Shown in pieces: positions 1 to 7,583 of a DNA stretch of 58,044 nucleotides; position 1 is the stretch's first letter; every line of letters begins with the position of its first letter. Where the stretch lies: positions 1 to 58,044 of the forward strand of contig NZ_JARFJD010000026.1 of the NCBI RefSeq assembly GCF_029087225.1, in the 5' to 3' direction. This stretch comes from Limnobacter olei. Its GTDB lineage: Bacteria > Pseudomonadota > Gammaproteobacteria > Burkholderiales > Burkholderiaceae_B. The position numbers were made by a program, and so were the translations under genes. Under the pieces are notes generated by a model that worked only from the letters and a program-made list of their open reading frames with translations, did not search any database and was not told the DNA's origin.

Positions 1-21
1 GTGTTGAGCTTGCTGCGTTAA
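1..21 (+). CDS. fliC: Flagellin, C-terminal end (partial)
   Basis: The window opens in frame with six codons reading VLSLLR followed by TAA. The ending QQVLSLLR is typical of bacterial flagellins, whose last residues form part of the D0 coiled-coil. The position just before flaG-fliD and a rho-independent terminator fits the usual betaproteobacterial order fliC-flaG-fliD. Only the tail is visible, so the identification rests on this short match and on context. Confidence 0.6.
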   Translation: MLSLLR

Positions 22-81
22 CTCAGACTTAGTCTGATCTCTGACAAGAATTTGCCAAAAGCAGGTTCGAATCAAACCAAA

Positions 82-113
82 AGCCCGGTGAATGAAGCTC
101 ACCGGGCTTTTTA
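82..113 (+). terminator. Rho-independent terminator after flagellin gene
   Basis: A perfect 10-bp stem, AGCCCGGTGA (82-91) and TCACCGGGCT (99-108), encloses a 7-nt loop and is followed by a short T run. It lies 60 bases past the flagellin stop, so it probably ends the abundant flagellin transcript and separates it from flaG. Confidence 0.85.
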
Positions 114-117
114 ACGC

Positions 118-145
118 TAAAGAAAACCCCTAAAGCTGCCGTTAA
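118..145 (+). promoter_or_regulatory. Candidate FliA (sigma-28) promoter for flaG
   Basis: TAAAGAAA (118-125) and GCCGTTAA (138-145) resemble the sigma-28 boxes TAAAGTTT and GCCGATAA. The spacer is 12 nt rather than the usual 11 and the -35 box is only partly conserved, so this is weaker than the site before fliF. It sits about 50 bases before the flaG start, right after the flagellin terminator. Confidence 0.4.
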
Positions 146-197
146 TCAAGACATGGGGCCTTGTTTTGGCCTCGTAAAATTCGCAAAGGTGGCGAAA

Positions 198-542
198 ATG
201 AACATTTCAAACATGGCTGATTATGCAACTGCCCTGCAAAAACCGCAGGATGCCGGCAATACAAAACCTGCGCCTGGTGCTGGGGCCAAACCCTTGATGG
301 GCCAACAGGCAGAGTTAAGCGTGAGCGAAGTGCTTGAGGTGGTTCAGAAAGCAAACGCTGCCTTAACCAGCAATCAATCCAATTTGAAGTTTTTGGTCGA
401 CAGCGACAACGGCAAACCGATTGTTCAAATCGTGGACCGGGAAACACAGGAAGTACTGAAACAGATTCCATCGGTTGAAATGCTGAAGATCGCAAAAGCC
501 ATCGAGAAAATGCAAGGCGTTCTCATGTCACGTGAAGTCTAG
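198..542 (+). CDS. flaG: FlaG family flagellar protein
   Basis: This 114-residue protein has the FlaG pattern: a disordered N-terminal half (about 1-45), then a small alpha/beta domain with LKFLVDSDNGKPIVQIVDRE and a conserved QIPSVEMLKIAKAIEKM helix. FlaG proteins affect filament length and are usually encoded between flagellin and fliD, as here. The ATG at 198 is preferred over an in-frame ATG at 153 because AAGGTGG lies just upstream and the family begins near here. fliD follows after 22 bases. Confidence 0.85.
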   Translation: MNISNMADYATALQKPQDAGNTKPAPGAGAKPLMGQQAELSVSEVLEVVQKANAALTSNQSNLKFLVDSDNGKPIVQIVDRETQEVLKQIPSVEMLKIAKAIEKMQGVLMSREV

Positions 543-564
543 AACGCAACAAGGGGAATAAATC

Positions 565-2214
565 ATGGTAGGAATTTCATCGGCAGGTATTGGTTCGGGA
601 TTGGACATTGAGGGCATCATCAGCTCTTTGATGGCCGCCGAGCGAATCCCCTTGACCAAAGTGAGTCAGGAACGCACGGCGATCAATACCAAGATTTCAA
701 TTTACGGCATCATCAAGAATTCATTTGCAGACCTGAAATCTGCGGCTGACAAACTCAGTAATTTGAGTAACCTGAATCCGCTGAAAGTCACCTCCAGCGA
801 CGACAAACAGGTGGGGGCGACAGCCAGCCCCACAGCAGCAAAAGGCACCTACAGCATACAAGTGAGTCAACTGGCCAAAGCCCAAAGTGTTGCTGCACCG
901 AGCGTGGCCACGGCCGACACCAACGTGGGCACAGGCAGCCTGACAATCACGCTGGGCAGCTACGATTCTGGCACCAACACATTCACCAACAATGCAGACA
1001 AAACCCCGGTAACCATCAATATTGGTACCGGACAGCAGACGCTAGAGGGAATTCGGCAAGCCATCAATGATTCCAACGCGGGTGTTAACGCATCCATCAT
1101 CAACGACGGCAACGGCTCCCGTTTGGTATTGACCAGCAAAGACACGGGTGCCGTGAATGGTTTCAAACTGGAAGTGGCCGACGCCGATGGCAACAACACC
1201 GACACTGCTGGGCTGTCCAGACTGGCTTTTGACCCCACTGCAGCGGTGGGGGCTGGTAAAAACGCCAGCTCGCTTCAAGTGGCCCAAAATGCCAACTTCA
1301 CCATCAATAACCTTGCTGTCAGCAAGGCCAGCAACACGGTGACCGATGCAGTTCAGGGCCTCACCCTGAACCTGAAAGCGGTGACCACCACGGCAGTGAA
1401 TCTGGAAGTTGGGCTGGATGACACGGCCCTGAAGACGACGTTGGACGGCTTCGTTGCTGCCTACAACAAGATTCGCGGCAACTTGAAAGACCAACAGCAG
1501 AAAGACGCCACCCTGTCGAAAGAAACCACCCCCTCAGCTCTTGAACGCAGCATGCGGAATATTCTGCGCGAACAAGTGGCACAGTATGGGATCGGCTTGA
1601 GCGACATTGGCTTGAATTTTGACAAAGACGGTGTGCTGTCGCTGGACAAAACAAAACTGGACACCGCTGTTGCTGCCGATCCTTCCATTCTTGAAAAAGT
1701 ATTTACCAACACAGCGACCACCACAGATGCACGGATCAAATACGTTGGGGCCAACACGAAAACGCTGGAAGGCACCTATGCGATCAACATCAGCACAGCT
1801 TACGACGGCAGCAACACCGTTGCAGGCACAATCAACGGCGTTGCCGGCACAGGCGTTGACAATTTGCTGAGAGGTGCCACGGGGGATGCCAGTGAAGGTT
1901 TGCAGTTCTCTGTGGCTCAGGGTGCAAGTGGCAATTTGGGTACCATCACATTCAGCAAAGGTCTTGGTGAGCGGCTCAGCGACTGGATTGATACTTTGTC
2001 TGCGGAAGGCGGTGCTCTGGCCTCTCGAACTGAGGGTCTGAACAGCAGAAAGTCTCGTCTGGACGACCAAGAGGACCGGATCAACCTGCGCCTGGAACAA
2101 GTTGAAAAGCGTTACCGGGCCCAATTTACAGCCTTGGACACGATGCTGGCCAGCATGCAACAGACCAGTTCTTATCTGAGCCAGCAACTGGCTGCGCTGG
2201 CCCAACAGCGTTAA
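565..2214 (+). CDS. fliD: Flagellar filament capping protein FliD (HAP2)
   Basis: FliD forms the cap at the tip of the growing filament and inserts flagellin subunits. The 549-residue length is normal. The N-terminus carries the signature ISSAGIGSGLDIEGIISSLM (FliD_N), the middle is a low-conservation, Thr/Asn/Ala-rich exposed domain, and the last 90 residues form the expected coiled-coil (RINLRLEQVEKRYRAQF, then SSYLSQQLAAL). AAGGGGA precedes the ATG. It is followed by fliS, whose product is a flagellar export chaperone. Confidence 0.97.
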   Translation: MVGISSAGIGSGLDIEGIISSLMAAERIPLTKVSQERTAINTKISIYGIIKNSFADLKSAADKLSNLSNLNPLKVTSSDDKQVGATASPTAAKGTYSIQVSQLAKAQSVAAPSVATADTNVGTGSLTITLGSYDSGTNTFTNNADKTPVTINIGTGQQTLEGIRQAINDSNAGVNASIINDGNGSRLVLTSKDTGAVNGFKLEVADADGNNTDTAGLSRLAFDPTAAVGAGKNASSLQVAQNANFTINNLAVSKASNTVTDAVQGLTLNLKAVTTTAVNLEVGLDDTALKTTLDGFVAAYNKIRGNLKDQQQKDATLSKETTPSALERSMRNILREQVAQYGIGLSDIGLNFDKDGVLSLDKTKLDTAVAADPSILEKVFTNTATTTDARIKYVGANTKTLEGTYAINISTAYDGSNTVAGTINGVAGTGVDNLLRGATGDASEGLQFSVAQGASGNLGTITFSKGLGERLSDWIDTLSAEGGALASRTEGLNSRKSRLDDQEDRINLRLEQVEKRYRAQFTALDTMLASMQQTSSYLSQQLAALAQQR

Positions 2215-2235
2215 GCGCGGAACTGTACCCTAAAA

Positions 2236-2264
2236 CCCCTGTTTTTAGCCGGATCAAACAGGGG
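2236..2264 (+). other. Hairpin between fliD and fliS
   Basis: CCCCTGTTT (2236-2244) and AAACAGGGG (2256-2264) can form a 9-bp stem with an 11-nt loop. There is no T run after it, so it is not a standard terminator; it could protect or process the fliD mRNA end. A second small inverted repeat, ATTTGT/ACAAAT, lies at 2279-2295. Confidence 0.5.
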
Positions 2265-2312
2265 GCGCAAGCCCTACTATTTGTTTAAGACAAATCACCA
2301 AGTGAACGCACC

Positions 2313-2705
2313 ATGATGTACGGCGCAAAAGCATATGCACAAGTAGGACTGGAAACTGGCATCAACAGTGCCTCACCCCACGGCTTGATTGTGATGCTTT
2401 ACGAAGGGGCCATTGAAGCCATTCGCAAGGCCAAAATTTACCTGGAAATGCAAAACATCGAGATGAAAACCAAATCGGTGGACAAGGCGCTGCGTATCAT
2501 CAAAGACGGATTGACCGCATCGCTCGACGTAAACGCTGGCGGAGCCCTGGCCCAGCAACTGCTTTCACTGTACGACTACATTGGCAAAGAACTGATTTTG
2601 GCCAACGCCCAAAACAGCCCGGAACGTATGGACACCTGTATCGATTTACTCGATGACCTGCGCAGTGCCTGGCTGGAAATAGGCCAGACCGTCACCAAAC
2701 CATAA
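2313..2705 (+). CDS. fliS: Flagellar export chaperone FliS
   Basis: FliS binds the C-terminus of cytosolic flagellin and keeps it export-competent. The protein has 130 residues, the family's usual size, is all-helical in composition and carries the conserved start YGAKAYAQVGLETG and the LIVMLYEGAIEAIRKAK helix. Two ATG codons stand in tandem at the start, so the true first residue could be either. It is followed after 26 bases by fliT, the usual partner gene. Confidence 0.95.
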   Translation: MMYGAKAYAQVGLETGINSASPHGLIVMLYEGAIEAIRKAKIYLEMQNIEMKTKSVDKALRIIKDGLTASLDVNAGGALAQQLLSLYDYIGKELILANAQNSPERMDTCIDLLDDLRSAWLEIGQTVTKP

Positions 2706-2731
2706 CAACATACTTAGGACCGCTCTCGACC

Positions 2732-3079
2732 ATGATCTTCGCGACAGACAACAACGGTGCAATCATGAAGCTGTACGCCGCCATAGCGAACCAAAGCCAA
2801 GTGATGCTTGATTCGGCCAAGGCTGGCAATTGGGATGAGTTGTGCGCTGCTGAAGAACAGTGCTCAAAGTTGATCCACGAGCTTCAGGCCATCAAGGAAG
2901 CGCAACAAACCGAATTGAATGAAAAGGAACGCAGCCAGCACATTGGCTATCTGAAAAAGATTTTGGCTGATGACGCTGCCATTCGCGACATCACTGAACC
3001 CCGCCTTAAGCAGTTGGAAGAATTTCTTCGCGCAGCCAACAACTCGCAGAAACTCAGCAACTCTTATGGGTCCAACTAA
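2732..3079 (+). CDS. fliT: FliT-like flagellar chaperone
   Basis: This 115-residue protein is predicted to be almost wholly helical, with heptad-like leucines and the pattern LDSAKAGNWDEL, which matches FliT/FliT-like chaperones (helical bundle with a W-D/E motif in the first helix pair). FliT chaperones FliD and in enterics also dampens FlhDC. Assignment relies on size, helical composition and its place directly after fliS; sequence conservation in this family is low. Confidence 0.8.
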   Translation: MIFATDNNGAIMKLYAAIANQSQVMLDSAKAGNWDELCAAEEQCSKLIHELQAIKEAQQTELNEKERSQHIGYLKKILADDAAIRDITEPRLKQLEEFLRAANNSQKLSNSYGSN

Positions 3080-3109
3080 GCCATTGCGCTAAAGCAACGG
3101 GTGTGAGAC

Positions 3110-4375
3110 ATGACATTAACCCCGGTTAAATCAGCTCCACCCAACGTCAACTCCGTACTTCAATCCAATCCGGGCGACAGGGTTTCCTCCGGCAAAGGCG
3201 AAATTGCGCCCGTTGTTGCCATACTGACCCGCCAACTCCCGCTGCCACAGGCCCAACAGCTTGCCGGGCAAACAGCCTTGGTGCGAGTAGTGAAAGGCGG
3301 GCCTGGCAACGAGGCAGAACTTGAGTTTGCGGGCCAGAATATTCAGGTTAAATTGCCCCCTGGGCGACAGCTCACGGCAGGTGAAATGGTCACAGTCGCC
3401 TTTGCCCTGTCCGGCAAAGGGGATGACTTGTCCGCAGGTGGTGCCAGCGGCGGTAAAAAAATCGCCGATGCCCGCAACTTGCTCACCACGCTTCCTGTCA
3501 GTATTGACGATGGCGAGGCGCAGGATTCGCCCAGTTTTGTAGACCGGCTTTCAGGCACCGCACGGCTGATTGGGCTTCTTGAGCGCTTGGGACAAGGGGC
3601 ACCCACACAAGTTTCCACTTCGGTGATGACCAGCCTCAAACAATTGAGCACTCAGTTTCAAACACAAACCAACGCGCCCGGCGTGTTGCTGGCTGACCCC
3701 GACAATACAACGCCCAGTGCGCGCGCCGTGGCGCAAACCACACCTCAAACCCAAGCGCAACAAACACAAGGCGTTAACACATTGAACAACCTGAACAACG
3801 GCCTTGCAGGTGTGTTGGCGCGGCAGGTGAGCGCAGCTGTTGAAAACAGCGGTTTGTTTTATGAATCGCACCTGCAACAGTGGGCCAACGGACAACGCAG
3901 CACCGATCAAATTGCGAAAGAACCCCAAGCCCGGTTTGGGCAAGACCAAGTGATTTCGGAAAAAGGTCTGAACCCGGCGGCAGTTGACCAATCAGTCAAA
4001 CTGGTTACCGCACAACTGGCCGCGCTGGACAACAATCGGATTTCATTGGCGCTCAGTGGCCTGTTGGGGCACCCGGTTCAAATTGACATTGAACCCGACA
4101 CGCAAGAAGCCAGCGACCACGAAGAGCAGAACAGTGAAGAAGCTGCCCGCCCCTGGGTTGCACGCCTGAAACTGGACATGGCTCATTTGGGTGAACTGAA
4201 TGTCCGAGTGCGCATGTTAGGTTCACAGTGTGATGTACAAATTACCGGGCCAGCACGCAGCAAACAGGCCATCGACCCCCATTGGCAAACCTTTCGGCAA
4301 GCCATGGATGACAAAGGATTGAAGCTGGTTCACGGCCAGTTTATGGTACCCACGGGGTTTGAAATTGGCGAATAA
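3110..4375 (+). CDS. FliK-like hook-length control domain protein (second copy)
   Basis: The 421-residue protein has a long Gln/Ala/Thr-rich, low-complexity N-terminal and middle region and a C-terminal Flg_hook-type domain at about 330-415, seen in MAHLGELNVRVRMLGSQCDV and PHWQTFRQAMDDKGL. That is the layout of FliK, the secreted ruler that makes FlhB switch substrate class. A more standard fliK is at 12942-14414, so this is a paralogue. It overlaps an FlhB-tail-like gene, the same pairing as YlqG-YlqH in Bacillus. Its exact role is unknown. Confidence 0.75.
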   Translation: MTLTPVKSAPPNVNSVLQSNPGDRVSSGKGEIAPVVAILTRQLPLPQAQQLAGQTALVRVVKGGPGNEAELEFAGQNIQVKLPPGRQLTAGEMVTVAFALSGKGDDLSAGGASGGKKIADARNLLTTLPVSIDDGEAQDSPSFVDRLSGTARLIGLLERLGQGAPTQVSTSVMTSLKQLSTQFQTQTNAPGVLLADPDNTTPSARAVAQTTPQTQAQQTQGVNTLNNLNNGLAGVLARQVSAAVENSGLFYESHLQQWANGQRSTDQIAKEPQARFGQDQVISEKGLNPAAVDQSVKLVTAQLAALDNNRISLALSGLLGHPVQIDIEPDTQEASDHEEQNSEEAARPWVARLKLDMAHLGELNVRVRMLGSQCDVQITGPARSKQAIDPHWQTFRQAMDDKGLKLVHGQFMVPTGFEIGE

Positions 4376-4652
4376 ACTGAGCCCCCAACAAGCCGTGGCA
4401 CTGGCTTACCTTGAACACTCTGGCGCACCGAAGGTTGTGGCCAAAGGTCAGGGTTTGATTGCAGAACAAATTATCCAGAAAGCCAAAGAATCTGGCGTAT
4501 TTGTTCATGAAAGCCGCGAGCTGGTCTCGTTGCTGATGAATGTCGATCTGGACCAACAAATTCCACCTGGGCTGTACCAGGCAATTGCGGAATTGTTGGC
4601 TTGGGTGTATCAAATAGAAAACAAAGAATTCAGTACAGAGGGAAAGTCATGA
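4359..4652 (+). CDS. FlhB C-terminal-domain-like protein
   Basis: This 97-residue soluble protein matches only the cytoplasmic tail of FlhB/EscU export proteins: APKVVAKGQGLIAEQI, an internal helix and QIPPGLYQAIAELLAWVYQ. FlhB itself has NPTH at the autocleavage site; here the equivalent place reads SPQQ, so self-cleavage is not expected. The first possible start is TTG at 4359, inside the end of the previous gene; TTG at 4365 is better spaced from GGGG at 4354. Related stand-alone FlhB tails (FhlB/YlqH) can partly replace the FlhB tail in some bacteria. Confidence 0.85.
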   Translation: MKLANKLSPQQAVALAYLEHSGAPKVVAKGQGLIAEQIIQKAKESGVFVHESRELVSLLMNVDLDQQIPPGLYQAIAELLAWVYQIENKEFSTEGKS

Positions 4653-5404
4653 GTCACAACACCAGTATCGCGCCTGAACGCGATCAAAAGCTGCTCGAGG
4701 AATTCAGTTTGAGTGCAGTACCCACTCTACGCAAACTCCTCACCACCATCGATGAAGACGAGCATGAGCTTTATGTTTATCTGCAATCTGATCACACCCA
4801 GTTTGTCACCGAAATACTGAACATTGACTGGACCACTGGCCTGATGTGGCTGGGCACACCCTATGAAAAAGCCTTGAGCAGCAATTGCAATGCCTCAACG
4901 GCCTACGTCATGGTGAGCTTTCCCGATGGCGTTAAAGTGCAGTTTGCTGGCGTGGGTATTTTGCAAAGCCAGTATCAAGGGGCCGACGCCTTGCGCATTG
5001 CCATTCCCAAAACGATTGTTCGTCTGCAACGGCGCAATTACTTCCGGGTCATGGCCGATGAAGAATTGAACTCACAGGTCAAACTCGAAATTCCAGCGGT
5101 GAATGGCCCAATCAGCCTGATCGACATCAGCCTTGCAGGTTGCGGCTTGTCGTTGCAAACATCGCCCAGCCTTCATCAGGCTGGAGAAGTCATTCCAGAC
5201 GTTCGCCTCACATTGCCCGACGGAGAAGGCAGTATGTTGGTCGAGTTGGTGGTGCGAAACATCAAGCCGATGGCAGACCACCCTGAAATGGTTCAGCTTG
5301 GTTGCGAGATGAAAACACTGGAACGGGGCGCCGAACGCAGGCTGCAGCGGTTTCTGCTAGCCACAGAACGCCGACAACGCGCCAACCTGCATTCGATCGA
5401 CTAA
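4649..5404 (+). CDS. ycgR: Flagellar brake protein YcgR (PilZ domain)
   Basis: YcgR binds cyclic di-GMP and slows the flagellar motor. The 251-residue protein has a YcgR N-domain (about 1-115) and a PilZ domain (about 118-240). The PilZ c-di-GMP motifs are present: RRNYFR (RxxxR) and DISLAGCG (D/NxSxxG). The ATG overlaps the stop of the previous gene (ATGA), so translation is probably coupled. A diguanylate cyclase gene lies in the same window at 27171, a possible source of the ligand. Confidence 0.93.
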   Translation: MSHNTSIAPERDQKLLEEFSLSAVPTLRKLLTTIDEDEHELYVYLQSDHTQFVTEILNIDWTTGLMWLGTPYEKALSSNCNASTAYVMVSFPDGVKVQFAGVGILQSQYQGADALRIAIPKTIVRLQRRNYFRVMADEELNSQVKLEIPAVNGPISLIDISLAGCGLSLQTSPSLHQAGEVIPDVRLTLPDGEGSMLVELVVRNIKPMADHPEMVQLGCEMKTLERGAERRLQRFLLATERRQRANLHSID

Positions 5405-5414
5405 GTTCTGTTGG

Positions 5415-6953
5415 TCAGCGGCGCTTGCTTCCACCCAAAAGAGAGCCCAAAATGCCGCGCATCAGCTCGCGACCCACTTGTGAGCCGATGCTGCGTGCCG
5501 CGCTTTTTGCCATGGTTTCTGCAACACTTTGGCGTTTGCGCCCACCTGCTCCGCTGGTGCCAAACAACATGTCACCCAAGCCACTCAAAGTGCTTTTTTC
5601 CTCGGCAGTTTGAGTGCCCTGTGCAGCAGGTGTTTCCGCGGCATCCTGCGCTGCCATTGCCTGCTCGGTGCGCGCCTTCAACATTTCGAAAGCCGATTCA
5701 CGGTCTACAGTTTTTTCGTAAACACCCGCCACCAACGAATTCGCAATCAATTCCTTGCATTGCTCAGGGCTGGCCGGGCCAAACTTGCTAGCAGGTGGAT
5801 ACACCCACGCGCGGCACGTGGGGCTTGGCGTGCCTTTGGGATCCAGAAAACTGACCAAGGCTTCACCCACGCCCAACTCGGTAATGGCGGCTTCAATGTC
5901 CAAACCAGCATTCGGGCGCATGGTTTCCGCCGCCACTTTCACCGCTTTCTGGTCGCGCGGGGTGAAGGCCCGCAAGGCATGCTGAACGCGGTTGCCCAAT
6001 TGCCCAAGTACAGAATCGGGGACATCCAGCGGATTCTGGGTCACGAAATAAACACCCACACCTTTGGAACGAATCAGGCGAACCACCAATTCCACTTTTT
6101 CGATCAGGGGTTTCGGTGCATCAGTAAACAGCAAGTGCGCTTCATCGAAGAAAAACACCATTTTGGGTTTCTCGACATCGCCTACTTCAGGAAGATTCTC
6201 GAACAGCTCAGACAACAACCACAACAGGAAGGTGGCATACAACTTCGGCGAATTCATCAACTGATTGGCTGCCAGAATGTTGATGATGCCGCGCCCATTG
6301 GAATCGGTTTGCATCAGGTCATCCATGTTCAACATGGGCTCACCGAAAAACTTGTCGGCCCCCTGCCCCTCCAGGGCCAACAAACCACGCTGTATCGCGC
6401 CCACAGAGGCCGAGGAAATATTGCCGTACTCGGTGGTGAACTGCTTGGCGTTTTCACCCACGTACTGCAACATGGCGCGCAGGTCTTTCAAATCCAGCAA
6501 CAGCATGCCGTTGTCGTCCGCAATTTTAAACACCAGGTTCAACACGCCTTCTTGCGTGTCGTTCAAACCCAGCAAACGGCCCAGCAACAAAGGGCCCATG
6601 TCGGAAATGGTGGCGCGCACAGGGTGCCCCTGCTCACCAAACACATCCCACAAAGTCACCGGGCTGCCTGCAAATTCCGGCACAGGTATGCCGGTCATTT
6701 TCAGGCGTTCTTCAAATTTGGGGGAAGTTTTGCCGGGCTGGGAAATGCCAGTCAAGTCACCTTTCACATCGGCCATGAACACGGGCGTGCCAATTCGTGA
6801 AAACGCTTCAGCCAGCACCTGCAAAGTAACTGTTTTTCCCGTGCCGGTTGCACCTGTGATCAAACCATGCCGGTTCGCCAATTGAGGCAACATGACGAGG
6901 TCTGTTGCGGTTTCGGCGCGGTTGTCTCGGGCAATCGGGAAAGGTGCAATCAT
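5415..6953 (-). CDS. HerA-like ATPase, DUF853/YjgR family
   Basis: The 512-residue protein has a Walker A motif GATGTGKT (residues 34-41), the sequence FMADVKGDL typical of YjgR, and a Walker B-like MVFFFDEAH near the middle. The last 80 residues are Ala/Gly/Arg-rich with [10 protein letters not shown] at the end. HerA/FtsK-type ATPases translocate DNA or act as molecular motors, but YjgR itself has no established function. It runs against the flanking flagellar genes, ending 10 bases from ycgR. CTGGAG precedes the ATG. Confidence 0.9.
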   Translation of the reverse strand: MIAPFPIARDNRAETATDLVMLPQLANRHGLITGATGTGKTVTLQVLAEAFSRIGTPVFMADVKGDLTGISQPGKTSPKFEERLKMTGIPVPEFAGSPVTLWDVFGEQGHPVRATISDMGPLLLGRLLGLNDTQEGVLNLVFKIADDNGMLLLDLKDLRAMLQYVGENAKQFTTEYGNISSASVGAIQRGLLALEGQGADKFFGEPMLNMDDLMQTDSNGRGIINILAANQLMNSPKLYATFLLWLLSELFENLPEVGDVEKPKMVFFFDEAHLLFTDAPKPLIEKVELVVRLIRSKGVGVYFVTQNPLDVPDSVLGQLGNRVQHALRAFTPRDQKAVKVAAETMRPNAGLDIEAAITELGVGEALVSFLDPKGTPSPTCRAWVYPPASKFGPASPEQCKELIANSLVAGVYEKTVDRESAFEMLKARTEQAMAAQDAAETPAAQGTQTAEEKSTLSGLGDMLFGTSGAGGRKRQSVAETMAKSAARSIGSQVGRELMRGILGSLLGGSKRR

Positions 6954-7035
6954 GGGCTGGGCTCCAGTTCTTCAATGGGGTCAATGAACTGGATTGTGCC
7001 ACAGCCTGTCTGGAATTCAGAACGACTTCAAAACA

Positions 7036-7359
7036 TTACACAGGCATGTTCATGATGTCGTTGTAGGCCTGAAGAATTTTGTTTCGGGCCTGAACCACCG
7101 CTGTGAATTGCAGCGATGAAGTATTCATGGCGATCACGGTTTCTTCAACCGAGGCAGTGGGGTCATCCATCTGCAAACGCTTGCCCAGGTCAGCAGCCTT
7201 GTCAGCCGACAGGCTCGCGCTTTCCAAAGCCTTGGCAATCGCATCGGCAAACGAGGCCTGGTCAAGTGCCTGTGGCTTGCTGGTCAGCGACGGGCTTTTG
7301 ATGGCATCCGTTACCGCACTGCTTAACAGGCCACTCACGGCCCCCATTTTGTCGATCAT
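7036..7359 (-). CDS. fliE: Flagellar hook-basal body protein FliE
   Basis: FliE joins the MS ring to the rod. The 107-residue length is typical and the C-terminal half carries the conserved helix region DPTASVEETVIAMNTSSLQF and ARNKILQAYNDIMNMPV. The ATG at 7359 has TTGGAG 5-8 bases upstream; an in-frame start at 7419 would add 20 residues with no family match. It is transcribed away from fliF, with a 224-bp shared upstream region. Confidence 0.95.
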   Translation of the reverse strand: MIDKMGAVSGLLSSAVTDAIKSPSLTSKPQALDQASFADAIAKALESASLSADKAADLGKRLQMDDPTASVEETVIAMNTSSLQFTAVVQARNKILQAYNDIMNMPV

Positions 7360-7583
7360 GAAACACTCCAACGCGGAATTTTTGTTTATACCCTCTCTTT
7401 GTACAGGCAAGCGGGGCAAGCCATTGCCACAAACAAGGGGTAAAACCCCCCTTATTTTTTAAACACCACCCTTAAGTTTTTGAAATAGGTGCCGTTAAGG
7501 CCCCCTTTTTACTGAATTGCTTGCGAACTCCAGCACGCACAATGCATGGGTAGAACAATATTCAACCCACATGCAGGTATTCC
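7360..7583. other. Divergent fliE/fliF control region
   Basis: This 224-bp gap holds the upstream regions of fliE (minus) and fliF (plus). It contains the FliA-type promoter at 7472-7498 and a stem AAGGGG/CCCCTT (7435-7453) followed by a T-rich stretch on the plus strand, which looks like a terminator although no plus-strand gene precedes it. No convincing sigma-54 site was found for fliE. Confidence 0.6.
7472..7498 (+). promoter_or_regulatory. FliA (sigma-28) promoter before fliF
   Basis: TTAAGTTT (7472-7479), an 11-nt spacer and GCCGTTAA (7491-7498) match the FliA consensus TAAAGTTT-N11-GCCGATAA at 14 of 16 positions with the exact spacing. Initiation would be near 7506, giving a leader of about 78 nt before fliF. 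Confidence 0.75.

Noticed and set aside
5529-6800. Plus-strand 423-codon open frame
   Set aside because: It is the antisense of the HerA-like ATPase gene, rich in His and Gln as expected for such shadows, with no domain.
7415-7435. Possible sigma-54 promoter for fliE (TGGCAATGGCTTGC on minus strand)
   Set aside because: GG and GC are 9 bases apart instead of the strict 10, so binding by sigma-54 is unlikely.
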